A stretch of 64,000 nucleotides of DNA. Source: Cryphonectria parasitica EP155 (lineage: Eukaryota > Ascomycota > Sordariomycetes > Diaporthales > Cryphonectriaceae). The notes under the pieces were generated by a model. It was given only the letters and a program-made list of their open reading frames with translations. It was not told the DNA's origin and ran no database searches. The position numbers and the translations under genes are program-made. The stretch lies in contig NW_024468913.1 in the NCBI RefSeq assembly GCF_011745365.1, positions 558,001 through 622,000 of the forward strand. The letters are read 5' to 3'. This document shows positions 1 to 11,841 of the stretch, in pieces (positions within the stretch are counted from its first letter, which is position 1; each line of letters starts with the position of its first letter).

Positions 1-726
1 ACCAAGGTCCAGTCCGGCTCAACAATCACCATGACGATTCACCAGGTGAACGCCGACGGTGCCGGCCCCTACACTGTGAGTTTTGCTCCTCCTATCAGAT
101 ACAGAGTATGTGAGAAGATGAATTGCAACTGTACTGACGAATGGTCTCGTCTAAAATAGTGCGACATGGACCCGACCGGTAACTCCCTCGGCGTGACCGG
201 CCAGACCGCCCTGCAAGTGACCAACAACGTCCCCGGCGCCAACGGCTTCTCACAGGCCAAGACGCAGGACTTCAACATGACCATCACGCTCCCCGCCAAC
301 ATGAACTGCACAGGCGGCTCGACGGGCAACATCTGCACAGTGCGGTGCCGGAACAACGCGCTGGCAGGGCCCTTTGGCGGGTGTATCGCCGTGCAGCAGA
401 CCGACACCGCCGCCAAGACCAACGTGGCCGCCGACATCACTACCGGGTCTACCCTCGACGAGGTCAACGCTCAGGTCCAGCAGAACCAGATTGACCTCCC
501 TGCTGCCATCGCCGCCAACCAGGCCGGTGGCACCCCGGAGCAGCTCGCTGCCCTGGCTGCCGTCTCTAAGCTCGCCTTCCCCACCGTCGTCAGCAAGGCC
601 GCGCCTGTGCAGACGCCTGCTGCTGATGTTGTTGCCGCCGTTAATGCCGCTGCTTCGACGACGACTGCTGCTGCTGCTGCTACCACCAGCGACACCACCA
701 AGAAGCACAAGAACAAGAACAACTGA
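1..726 (+). CDS. Egh16/MAS-like secreted surface protein (3' part)
   Basis: Two exons are visible, 1-75 and 160-726; the 5' end lies outside the window. The intron 76-159 starts GTGAGT and ends TAG, and the join reads ...GPYT-CDMDPTG in frame. The sequence resembles the fungal Egh16/MAS1/GAS1 family (DUF3129), secreted proteins first described from appressoria of powdery mildew and Magnaporthe. Visible family features are the cysteine-containing CDMDPTGNS segment and a CTGGSTGNICTVRCRN segment with paired cysteines. These are followed by a low-complexity Ala/Thr tail ending in a Lys/Asn-rich stretch (KKHKNKNN). The signal peptide and first half are missing, so secretion is inferred from the family. 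Family membership is fairly sure; a role in host surface colonisation is inference. Confidence 0.8.
76..159 (+). other. Spliceosomal intron of the Egh16-like gene
   Basis: 84-nt GT-AG intron (GTGAGT...AATAG). Its removal joins the ACT codon to TGC and keeps the frame open to the stop at 724-726. Confidence 0.8.
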
Positions 727-1731
727 GTTGTTCCTGATTGGGAAGCCAGTGGGATTAGGATCGTCTGAGACGATGGTGTCATGATGAGAACTGAATTAGA
801 AAGTAGAGTGTCATATTTCAAAACTATATCAGATGGCTGGTCAGAGGGGGTGTGAATAGGAGGTGGTTGTTCTTTTCCTCCCAGCGATTTGATATATATC
901 TGAACCATATTCCCCCAAAAGAAAAATTTGTCCATACGAACTGTACTACTGGTGAATTGCTTGCCCTCGATTTTGGGCGCCACAACTCCTCCTTTCTGCA
1001 ACCATGACGACGGTCAACAGGTCGCAGAATGGGGGTTGCGTTAAGGCTCCCCAAACCATTTTTGTGAAGTAAAAGTGCGCTTCCATCAGTCCGGCGCGGA
1101 TCCGCATGCGCATCACTGAAGGTCACTTTTGCTTCTTCCTCTCCTACCACAGAGTTCTCTTGGCGGCAGGCCTGGCACGACGCGAGTTTCGAATCTGCAG
1201 CATGGATTCAACTCCCTATATCCACTTTTATACGCGCGCTGCGCATTTTGTTGGTGTATGACTTGAGACACACACAGAAAGAGAGAGGGTAATATAGAGG
1301 TTTGAAGGGCAGAACAATTTCCAGGAAGGTGGCGATGGTCATGCAAAGCGCCCTGATTTTGCTAGGATTTATCGTGCTGGGCGAGGCTGCTCACGTCTTC
1401 CAGACAGCGTGACATCTCATTCTTGCTTACTCATTTTTCAGGTCTTTGCAGGAGGCCCCTCACCGGAGCAATAAATGAAGTGAGGCACAGCATCTGTCGC
1501 CATTTGCTCTTTTATTGAGACTCGCATCGTTAATTCGTACCGCACTAAGAACCACTACACCTTCAGAAAACCCAGAATTGCACTACTAAGCGTTGAGATT
1601 AATAACACCTCATCAAAGGATGACGAGCGAAAGGAAAACAACCCATACCGACCAATTGCGATGTTCAGATAGCACGGCACCTGTGCTGCTTGGAATCGAT
1701 CCGTCGTCTGTGGAGGCGAGGTTGCTAGGTC
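727..1731. other. Intergenic region between convergent genes
   Basis: About 1 kb between the 3' ends of the Egh16-like gene (+) and the rhodopsin-domain gene (-). I see no gene in it; short ORFs lack family similarity and intron signals. It should hold both 3' UTRs and terminators. Confidence 0.6.
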
Positions 1732-3155
1732 TTATTGCCCTGAGGTCCCCATGTGTGGCCTCCCTGTGTCTGTCTGGAGATCCTTCTCGCTCCTTTCCTT
1801 GCTAGGCCCACTCAGCCCCGTCACATTGCTGGCCTTGGCCGTGCTGGTCCGCGCGGTAGTCTTGGTCACGACAAAGGAACTTGGTATCGCGAACAAGCTT
1901 CGTCTCTGTTCCCTAGGCCTGTTCGCGCCGGCGACGTCGGCGACCCGAGGTGCCCATTCAGCCTGGTCCGATATGTTCCTACCTGGCCGATACGGTCCAT
2001 GCCTCCAGAAGGCCTTACTAAAGAGCGGTGCAAGTATGGGCGCATTGATCGCCGCAACCCCAGCAGCTGTCTCGCGGAAGCCCCAGCGGTTGATGGTGAT
2101 GATGGACGGCGATCCGGCAATTGTAAAGGCTGCGCGCACTATTGCAGTGGCGATCAGGAAGAGGCCGGAGCAGAGGAGGAGCGTGACGCCCAGCTTTCGG
2201 AGGCGGGAGACTCGGAGCCGCCATAAGATTGGCAGTGGCAGGCTCAGGATAAGCGCATCGGTCAGGACGTTAAGGACGACGAGGGTCCAAAAATTCTGCG
2301 GGCGGAATGTGCACCGCAGGGGAGGTAAAGGCTTGACGGCCCAATTATCGTGGAATCTATCAAGTGGTGTGAGTCCCTCAATTTGAGAACGAAGGGAAAG
2401 AATCGTGGCGAGACTTACGGCCGACATGAGAGCAATGCAGTCAAACAAAGGGCGATGTAGGCGACGCAATTGATCCAACCCAGGCAGTGGACTGTTAACC
2501 AGGTCTGCCTCCATTCATCGGCTCTCAGTCTTTGATAAAAGCAGAGCACACTGAACTTCAGCGCCCCTTCTCCCGACCTTGTTAGATCTTGGTTCCGTCA
2601 CAGGAAAATCAAGGAGCTTTGCGGCAGAATTATAAAGAAGGAAAGAAAACAACAACGCACAGATAAGCCCCGAGTATGTGAAAAAGGAGGCGTATTCCCA
2701 TTTCGTTCCGTACATCAAAATAGCAATGTCCCTCTCGGAGAGATAGGGGAGCACTTCGGGCGTCACGTCAATGCTACCGCCAGTGTAGTAGGTGATTTCC
2801 ACAATTACTGCATCGATTGTCCATAGAGCAAGAACCTAAACATTCCTCCCATCATCAGCAATGATCAGACCGCGGAAGCTCAAAAGACTCACGAGTAACA
2901 TCAAGTAGTCGTCTCCGGCAAAGTTTCTAATACCAACAGTCCGAATCCTCACCACATACCGCAGCGAAATGACTAGGACTCCAAACACAAACCAGGCCTT
3001 CAGAAAGGGAAAGTATATCAGCAAGGCAGCACAATAAAGGGGTCATGGAATCCAGAGTAGTCAAACACAATGGCTGACGGAAAACTCACCCAGACTTCCG
3101 GCAGGTAGGTGCTGTCCACGTCCAAGTGGACAAGTGAACTAGGACTTGAAATCAT
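1732..3155 (-). CDS. PTH11-type rhodopsin-domain integral membrane protein
   Basis: Exons read on the minus strand: 3155-3090 (start ATG, first residues MISSPSSLVHLD), 2997 to about 2897, about 2837 to about 2630, about 2560-2423, and about 2363-1732. The pieces join into a family-like order: an AWFVFGVLVISLRY membrane helix, GDDYLML, a YYTGG turn, an EWRQTWLTVHCLGW helix, then SCRP-FHDNW across the fourth intron, and PLPILWRLR further on. This is the fungal seven-helix rhodopsin domain (PF20684) found in PTH11-related proteins without a CFEM domain. The C-terminal tail is polar and Ser/Thr-rich. The donor of the third intron (near 2630) is weak, so the central junction is uncertain. Family members may act as receptors, but no ligand can be inferred. 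Expected location is the plasma membrane. Confidence 0.75.
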
Positions 3156-4592
3156 GGCACATCTTGTGCTTAGCAAAAGTGGCTTTTTGGCAAGGCACAG
3201 ATGTGGCCTGTGGGGATTTGACAAAGCAAAGATGGTTAACTTGCTCTTAAGCCGCCCAGAATGGCTCTTCCTTGTAGAAGTGATCAAGAGAAAGGGTCCA
3301 TTGAAGGGGGGGCATAGGGGGTTCTTGAGGCGGAGGGGAAGAGGACTAAAGATGGCGGTCTTAAAAGAGGCCAAAGCCCTCGAAACAGATTCTCGAGGGT
3401 TTCAACTCTGATCTACAGGTGGTTGCAAAAGCGCCAACTAGGAGTGTCCCTTGCTTGCTTGGGTTTTTAATAGCCTTGCCAGGGACGCATGCTGCCTACG
3501 GAGAAGCCATCCTCGCACCGACATTATGGTGTCATTGATATTAATTACTGCCATTGAACCTTCGCTCGGATGCTTTCTGTGTGGTTTGTAATGCAGCCAT
3601 GCGCCTGAGGTAGGAATGGTGAAAACTCTAATTCAGCTGAAGCCGGATCTCGGAAGCAAAGCTTAACGGCGGTGAAGAGCAAAGCCTTGCACTCGTCCCG
3701 GGCTTGCAAAGAAAGAGAGGGAGGCATTCATTCATTAGCACTGGGTGCTGTCAAGGCTGATGATTGCTAGCTGAGGACCCCCACAGCTGCGTGCGCAAGG
3801 CGCGTGCGTTTAACGTGTTCTAGATGTTTATACAGCTTCACAGCTGGTTTTGGATGCCTCATCCTTCAATTAACCCACGATGGCAGCTTGGTCTTCCTAT
3901 ATCTCTAATGATTAGTCAATATGAACAGAGTTTTGCAGGCCTGTCGGGTCGAGTCAGTATCATGAGCTAAAGGACGTCACGCATTTTATGCAGCCTGCCT
4001 TGCTCGGAAGGGAGGGTGCCGCGTAATCATCCTTGAGGTCTGGATAAACAAAACGGTGTCTGCATCTGTATTTAAGATGCAGGGTTCCACATAAAACTGC
4101 CGTTGCGTGACAGAGGCCGTGGACGGTTTGAGGCAGGGTAAGTGCTGGTATAGGAACAAGACAGTAGGACGTGGACAGCTGACAGCAGGTGGGGGCGCTG
4201 GAGTTGGAGCTCTCCAGGTGTTGTGGGGGATTCTGCGGGGGTAGTTACTGAAGCTCTAGCCAGCATTTTGTAGGGGTTCTGAGCACTGTGTACAGTCCAG
4301 CAGGCAGTTCCCGCTGCTCGGCGCAGTCAACAGGGATGAGGGAGACGCGACAGAACCAGAACGCGCTTTCCCCAGCAGGGGTCCTCTCGACCGCGTCTTT
4401 TCCCACTTTATCAACATCTCCCAAATCTCGCCTCCCCCCCCGACCCTCTCTCCCCTTTCATATCATGCGAATATTTGTCCTTTTTTGAGCTTGATTCCGT
4501 GTCTGGCGCCTTGTTCTTTGTACTTTTCGTTAGAAAAAGTTCTTATATCTATTGTTTCTTCGGTCAATTGATCTGGTCTCGACACCGCAAAA
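3156..4592. other. Divergent intergenic promoter region
   Basis: 1.4 kb between the divergent starts of the rhodopsin-domain gene and MSH6. No convincing coding sequence. It contains a pyrimidine-rich stretch next to MSH6 (about 4400-4560) and a cluster of ACGCG elements listed separately. Confidence 0.6.
4345..4396 (+). promoter_or_regulatory. Cluster of three ACGCG (MCB-like) elements upstream of MSH6
   Basis: ACGCG cores lie at 4345-4349 and 4361-4365 and, in reverse orientation, at 4392-4396, about 200-250 bp before the MSH6 start. ACGCG is the core of the MluI cell-cycle box bound by MBF, which drives G1/S expression of yeast replication and repair genes including MSH6. Function here is inferred from spacing and gene identity. 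Confidence 0.45.
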
Positions 4593-7500
4593 ATGGGAGA
4601 CAAATCGAGCGTCCCAGCTCGGACGCCGGCGAAGACGCCCTCGATGCTCAAAAAGAGTAGCAGTGGTAGCAATAGCGGCTCCCTTCCCTCGTCGGCCGGA
4701 AAGCAGCAGAGCATCTTGGGGTTCTTCTCCAAGACGGCCACGCAGGCGAGTGCCAAAGGAGCTACCCCGTCCTCCAGATCCGCCTCGTCTGCTGCTGCCT
4801 CGAGGGGAGCCAAGACCTTGTCGTCTCCGTGTCTGCAGGAGACAACCTCGAAATCCAACGCCCTGTCCTTCGCAAAGCGACCCTCCACGATCACACCCGT
4901 CCCTAGTAGCGATGCGGCAGAGCCCCTCAGCTCTCAGGAGAACAAAGACGTCATCCAGGTCGACATCAAGGTGCCCAGCGATTCTCTTCCATCTCCTAGC
5001 TCCTCGCCCGTGGTTCCAAAGATCGAGGATTCGGCTCATAGTAGCCCCTCTCGAAAAGTAGGACATTTTCCAGACTGATCGTGGTCTCTCGCAATGCTGA
5101 CAGGCACCTCTACAGGCCAGGAAGGCGATCAACTACGCCGAATCCTCCGAAGACGAAGACGTGATCATGCCGCGTAAGGCGCGTCAGGCACGCACAAAGG
5201 CCCGTGCACGTGCCCCAGTGCTTGATGAGGACGATGAGGACGAGTATGATGGTGGGAATGACGAGATTATCGAGGACGATGATGGTGAGTCTTATATTCT
5301 GCTCGTCTATTGAACCCCCTCCGGGCCAAGGCGTCGCGTGTCACTAACACCAAGCAACAGACGATATGGCCGATTTTGTCGTATCCGACGACTCCGATGC
5401 TCCTGCCCGAGCCAAGAAGCGGAAGCGGCCCTCTACCGCTGCCACGTCCGCCCCTAGAAAGCGACATACCGCATCAAGCCCGCCCGTCTCTACCCATAAA
5501 GTAGACCCAGACGAGGACGAAGACATGTCGGACGGTCTCCCGGCCACTTCCACAGCTCAACAGTGGCGCTTTGACCCGGACAACATCGAGCCGCGGGCTG
5601 AACGTCCCAGAGCTCTGACCTCGAAAGCCAAGACAACCTCTGCGAAGACGAAGGAGAGGGCCTGCGACAAGGAGCCAGAACATCGGCATCGCTGGCTGGC
5701 ACAGCCCGTCGACGCCAATCAAAACCCTCCTGGTCATCCAGACTACGATCCCTCCACCATCTGGGTACCCCCGCACCAGAAATTTTCGGCCTTTGAACAG
5801 CAATATTGGGACATCAAGAAAAACCTCTGGGACACAGTGGTCTTTTTCAAGAAGGGCAAATTCTACGAGTTGTATGAGAACGACGCTACAATTGGCCACC
5901 AGCTCTTCGACCTGAAGCTGACGGACCGTGTCAACATGCGCATGGTCGGCGTGCCTGAGAGCTCCCTGGACATGTGGGTCAACCAGTTCGTCGCCAAGGG
6001 GTACAAGGTTGCTCGTGTCGACCAGATGGAATCGGCACTCGGCAAGGAGATGCGCGAGCGCGACGTAAAAGGCCCGAAGGTGAACGCCAAGGACAAAATC
6101 ATCCGCCGGGAGCTGGCCTGCATCCTCACAGGAGGCACCCTCGTGGACGGAAGCATGCTGCAGGATGACATGGCTGTCTACTGTGCCGCCGTCAAGGAGT
6201 CCATCCTTGAGGGCAAGCCTTCATTCGGTATCGCCTTCGTCGATGCTGCCACTGGCCAATTTTTCCTGTCCGAATTCGAAGATGATGTCGATCTCACAAA
6301 GTTCGAAACGTTCGTGGCCCAGATCTCACCCCGAGAGTTGCTGCTGGAGAAGTCGCACATCTCTCCCAAAGCCCTGCGCATCCTCAAAAACAACACTGCT
6401 CCTACCACGATCTGGAACAATCTCAAGTCCAACAGTGAGTTCTGGGGGTCTGACCAGACCCGCCGAGAGCTTGACTGTAACGACTACTTTGCATCAGAGG
6501 ACGGCCAGGAGCAGGTATGGCCCAAGGTTCTCCAGGAGGCAAGAGACAAGAACTTGTTGATGTCAGCCCTTGGTGCTCTGACGCACTATTTGCGAGTCCT
6601 GAAGTTGGAGAAGAGTCTGCTGTCACAACAGAACTTCAGTTGGTATAGCCCCATCCACAAAAATGGCACTCTCATCCTGGACGGGCAGACACTCATCAAT
6701 CTGGAAATCTTCTCCAACAATGTCAACGGCAGTGCTGAGGGCACCCTATTCCCGCTCCTCAACAGATGCGTCACGCCATTTGGCAAGAGGCTCTTCCGGC
6801 AGTGGGTCTGCCACCCTCTGTGCAACATTACAAAGATCAACCAGCGTTTGGATGCTGTGGATCTTCTGAACACAGACCGCAAGCTCCGTGAGCAGTTCGC
6901 GTCCGAGTTGACGAAAATGCCTGATCTTGAACGCCTCATTTCTCGTATTCACGCTGGTGCGTGTAAACCTGACGAGTTTGTCAAGGTTCTGGATGGATTC
7001 GAGCAAATTGAATATACCATGACGCTCATGAAATCCTTCGGAGAAGGCAATACCTTGGTGGACAAACTCGTCTCCTCCATGCCTAATCTCTCTGAGCCGC
7101 TCGCCTTCTGGAACAGTGCTTTCGACAGGAGGATGGCCCGCGAACAGAAGCTACTGATCCCCGAACGGGGCATCGAGGAGGCCTTTGACAACAGCGTCGA
7201 CGAGATCAAGCGTATCAAGAAGGACCTCGATGCCCTCCTCTCCGAGCAGATGAACAAGCTGAAATGCACGAAGCTCAAGTTCACAGATGTGGGCAAGGAG
7301 GTCTACCAGGTTGAAGTCCCAAAGGCGGTCGAAGTACCCAAGACCTGGCGGCAGATGTCTGCCACCGCACAGGTCAAGCGTTACTACTTTAGGCAACTCG
7401 AGGAGCTCGTGCGGGAACTGCAGGAGGCAGAGGAGACACACTCGCAAGTCGTCAAGGATGTTGCGTCTAGCTTCTTCAGCCGCTTCGACGCGGACAATGA

Positions 7501-8530
7501 GACGTGGCTACAGGCCATCAAGGTCGTGTCCCAACTGGACTGCCTCGTCAGCTTGGCCAGGGCCTCTACAGCCCTGGGGCAGCCGAGCTGTCGTCCTGTC
7601 TTTGTGGACGAGGAGCGGACCGTTGTGGAGTTCGAGGAGCTGCGTCACCCATGCATGCTGAACAGTGTTGACGACTTCATTCCCAATGATATCAAGCTGG
7701 GTGGTAACGAGGCCAAGATTAACTTGTTGACGGGCGCCAACGCCGCTGGCAAATCGACCGTATTGCGCATGGTAAGTCCCTTTGAGAGCTGATAGATTCC
7801 TCTGGTCACGAGCATGAAACTTACCTTCATCTACTAGTCGTGTATCGCGGTTATCATGGCCCAGATCGGGTGCTACGTTCCTGCGGTCTCAGCCCGCCTG
7901 ACTCCAGTGGATCGCATCATGTCTCGCCTCGGTGCCAACGACAACATCTTTGCAGCGCAGTCGACGTTCTTCGTCGAGCTGTCCGAGACGAAGAAGATCC
8001 TGTCTGAGGCAACACCTCGGTCGCTGGTCATCCTGGATGAGCTCGGCCGCGGTACGTCCTCGTATGACGGCGTGGCCGTCGCCCAGGCTGTGCTCCACCA
8101 CATCGCCTCCCACATCGGCTGCGTGGGCTTCTTCGCGACGCACTACCACAGTCTGGCGACGGAGTTCGAGAACCACCCCGAAATTGCGCCACGGCGCATG
8201 CAAATTCATGTCGACGATACCAACCGGCGGGTAACGTTCCTATACAAGCTCGAGGAGGGCGTGGCCGAAGGGTCGTTTGGTATGCACTGCGCTGCCATGT
8301 GTGGCATCTCAGGGAAGGTCATCGAGAGTGCAGAGGCCGCGGCCAAGGCGTGGGAGCACACATCGCGGCTGAAGGAGAGTCTCGAGCGGGCCAAGACGGG
8401 CTGCTATATCCCGCTCGGTGTGCTGAGCGATGTCTCGTCGCTGCTAGCGGGCAGGCAGGACGAGGACGGGAGGAGTGAGGTCGACGAAAGGGGTGTGGAA
8501 GTGCTGTTGAGAGCTATTGAAGCCCTGTGA
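4593..8530 (+). CDS. MSH6: DNA mismatch repair protein MSH6 (MutS homologue)
   Basis: Exons 4593-5057, 5104-5284, 5361-7771 and 7838-8530 give 1249 residues, normal for fungal Msh6. The protein pairs with Msh2 as MutS-alpha in the nucleus and recognises base mismatches and small loops. A PCNA-binding PIP box lies at residues 38-45 (Q38, I41, F44, F45) in a disordered, acidic and basic N-terminal region. The mismatch-wedging Phe-x-Glu is F383-Y384-E385 within GKFYELYE. The MutS connector, lever and clamp follow. Walker A GANAAGKST is near residues 1007-1015 and is split from the next exon shortly downstream. Walker B LVILDELGRGTSS is near 1081-1093, then the ATHYH switch. The exon 2 acceptor could alternatively be 12 nt downstream, at 5116 (also in frame). 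Upstream ACGCG elements suggest cell-cycle control. Confidence 0.97.
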
Positions 8531-11500
8531 GCTTAATGACCTGGCTGGCAAGTCTTGCACCTTGATTTTCCAAGGGTTGTACAACTTCCTACGGACTCTT
8601 GTAGCATGTCTGACTGTACGTTGCTGGATTTTCTGGCCAATTTGCTGTACAATACCACCAGAACACATCAACATCTATCTCACAAATGCAAACTGCAATT
8701 ATCACAACAAATCACGGCACGAGGCTGGCTGCCGGGGCCAGGTGCCGGGGTCGATAAGTAAATAACGTTATGGAGAGGCGGGCCCAAACCGAGTGTCCAA
8801 GGCTCCGACTAATCGTTTTCGACTGGAATGGATTCTGGACACAGCTTAGGCCTCCAGGTTCAGTGTCTTACCGACTTCATCTGCGGATTGCCTGCTGCCT
8901 GCTAAACTAGACCAGAGTCGCATGGCCCAGCCCGGCCGCTCTTTTTATTGCGTTGCCTACAAGGAGCCGAGCTGCGGTGGCTTGGTCCTAAAACTGATCC
9001 ACACCGCCTATAAGGAACGAGAAGCTAGCTTTCGTCGTGATTAATCAACACCTTGCTGCTGCTCCTGCGTCCATAGAGAGAGCTTTGCAGGATATGGCAG
9101 GTTCTCGGTAGTTACTTTGGTCGTTTCTATTTTCCTAATTGGTTTTGGTTCTTCTCAGGAAACAGGCAAGTTTGCTTTGTCAGATGATAAGTCAGTCTGC
9201 ATGTCATACATGGTCGGTGTTGCCAGTGGCTTGCTGCCCGCTCCCTTCTCCCACTCCCTCCCCCCTTCACAGCTCCACCCCACCACCCCCGCGGTGGCGT
9301 TACTATCTCAGCCTTTCCTTTGTCTCTGGGCGCGGTTTTCAGGAGCTGCATGACACTGCCTCAGAAGTTAAGTTGGTTGGGATGGCCCAGAACATGATGC
9401 AAGTAGCAGCGAACCAGAAAACTGCTACATACTTATGTGGGCGATGTGTATTCGTGTGAGATTGTGTCTGTGTGTGTGTAGTTTCCATCTGATGCTGATG
9501 ATCCCTGTTAGGAGCAGCATATAATATCCCACGGATCCTTCCCGTTGCAGCTGAGTGTGGGGTGGACGGACGGATAAAGCCTGGTAAGTGGTCACCGCTC
9601 TTGAAGCTGTGATCTGGGACCTGGGATGGTTGTTGCAAGGAACGAGAAGAAGAGATGATATGATAGTGGGCTATTTTGTCTGCCACCACTTGTAGTCGAT
9701 CACTCGGGCACTGTCCATACATGAGCCAAGCTCAGCGAGAACAACAACTAACAGCTTATGAGTCAGCCCTATGAGCAAAGCTCAGCATGATAAGATGAAC
9801 ATGATTGTCCCTCCCAATAGCGAGCGGTTACCAGCAGCGACTGGCTGCTAAAGACCAATAAAAGAAGACAATAGAGGGGGGGAGAGAGTCCTAGATGGTA
9901 GTTCTGACACCCCCGGCCGAGGCGTCTCCATAACCACATGCAGATCTAACAAGGGTCCAACAAGACTTGGACGAAATAGGCAAATGCACAAAGACGTCGA
10001 AACGTCAGCACGCATCTTACCTGCTTGTTCCCTCTCTGTCTCGCGTTGCATAGAGAGGGGACGATAACCCCCGGGCCACTCCATGGGGGAGACAGGGGTG
10101 GGCCGCATAGGACCCGCACCACAGGTCGCCCACCCATAATTCGTAGGCTAATCACGCGTAAAATAAACATTGTGTGGATGGGATCATTTGATAGGGCACG
10201 TTGGAACTAATTACGGCATCCACTGAACGACTACCGATGGGTGAGATCTAAATAGTTCCCACTCCGCAGCTGTCTAAGCTAACCCTCTTTTCGTTCTGGA
10301 TGAGAGGCCGCAGGGGGTTTCAATGGGCTGACCATCACTGCTGGCCCGTAGAACCGTCCTGGATGTGTTTGTCCGTCCTGTCGATCTCGAAAAGGAGAGA
10401 GAGAGGGCTGACTGATGCCGGCAACTGTGATGCACCTATGCATGAGCTGGGTCTGTTGAGGGTCAGGAGGGGGGAGAACAGGGAAAAGGAAGAGGGAAGA
10501 AAAGAGGAAAAATACGATTCGCGGGCCCATAGACGCTCATAAAGGACCCAAGAGGCACCACGTGGTAGTAGAAGTAAATTCGGCGAGGGTGCGTCTCGCT
10601 TACGCCCGTGCAACGATAAAGAGTGCGAAGAAAAGTCTTGCCGGGGCAAACAGCTTGACCAAAGTACAACGAGAATGTATCGTAAGCGCCAGTGGTCGCA
10701 TCTGTTAGCTTTGTACGACAATGCATTCTCATACCTTTCAATCTTTCTCACTATATTCTTTGTCACTTCTTGTTCCTCCCTGCCCTTGTTCCATCCCTCC
10801 TTGTGAGAAAAAAAACCTGTGTGTAACGTCAATAAGCGCATCTCAAGTGGGTAGATTTCAGTGTAACACCACACACCGTCAGCACAGCCCGCGCGAAGCT
10901 GTCCTCATTCTCTCTCTCTCTCTCCCCCCCCCCCTCTCCTATCCTTTTGTTTCTCTTTTCATTTCTTCATGGCCTAGGCTCGAACAAGATAATGACCTCA
11001 CCCTCCTCCCTGCGTTTCTTTCCCTTCCCTCTTTAATGACAACCAGCGCCGTGTAACGTTGATCCGACCAGCATTACTCATATTTGTAATCCAAGCCTCC
11101 GTCAAGGAATCCTTAAGTCTCACTCACACCAGAACATAGAGAGGCACATATAGCAACACACACTGCATGGGAGATAGCCGCCAGGGCTCAGTCGGTCAAA
11201 GCGCCTGCAAAGGCTCTCTCTCTCTCCACATCTCCCACCGTCTCGTTCCTCCTCCTCCTCTGGTACTCCCGCGAGCGTTTACTTGGCGGTCAGATCCTAA
11301 ATCATCCTGGCGTAGAGAATTATATCATGTCTGGGCTGGAAGAGCCCAACCATTGACACTATATTGTTTTCTTGTCCTTCTTTTTCCTTCTCCTGGAAGA
11401 TTGGGTTTCCCGAAATATTATATGAGGTAGACACATAAGGTTTCAAAGCATATCTCAGCAACACTTCCTCCCCTCGCCTCCTTGCGCCCCCCCCCCCGGC

Positions 11501-11841
11501 CCCCTCCCCACCTTCCAAGGCAACAACATTTCTCTGCGTCTCGTCTGCCACGTTAAGACAGAGCTAGAGAGACAGAGAAAACATAAAGAGCTCCAGAGAA
11601 TTCAGGGATGACGACTTCACGTACAAGCAGAGGGCGACTAGCCGTACCCACATCTGGCGAAAACGCTGTCGACTTCACACCGGATTTATAGTTTTTGTGG
11701 GCGAGGACCAGGTTCAGGCTTTCTTTGGAGACTTGGTGCTTTGATATTGTATACTCTGCCCTACTTAGTCGCACATTACTCGCATACACACTCACGCACA
11801 CGCACGCACACACACGCACACACACGGACACACCCCACGCC
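8531..11841. other. 3.3-kb intergenic region upstream of the Zn2Cys6 regulator gene
   Basis: No convincing gene on either strand. The sequence holds several pyrimidine-rich and C-homopolymer tracts (for example around 10925-10940 and 11490-11505) and a CA-rich microsatellite next to the regulator start. Long upstream regions are common for fungal regulatory genes; it probably contains the promoter and a long 5' UTR. Confidence 0.55.
11785..11835 (+). repeat. CA-rich microsatellite
   Basis: Imperfect CACA/CGCA dinucleotide tract ending just 7 bases before the start codon of the double zinc-cluster gene, so it lies in its presumed 5' UTR. Confidence 0.8.

Noticed and set aside
1170..1225. tRNA-like TTCGAA and GGATTCAACTCCC motifs
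   Set aside because: Neither motif has a pairing T stem or acceptor stem at the right distance on either strand.
10335..10874. 179-codon minus-strand ORF
   Set aside because: Low-complexity Ser/Phe/Leu from pyrimidine tracts, no family similarity.
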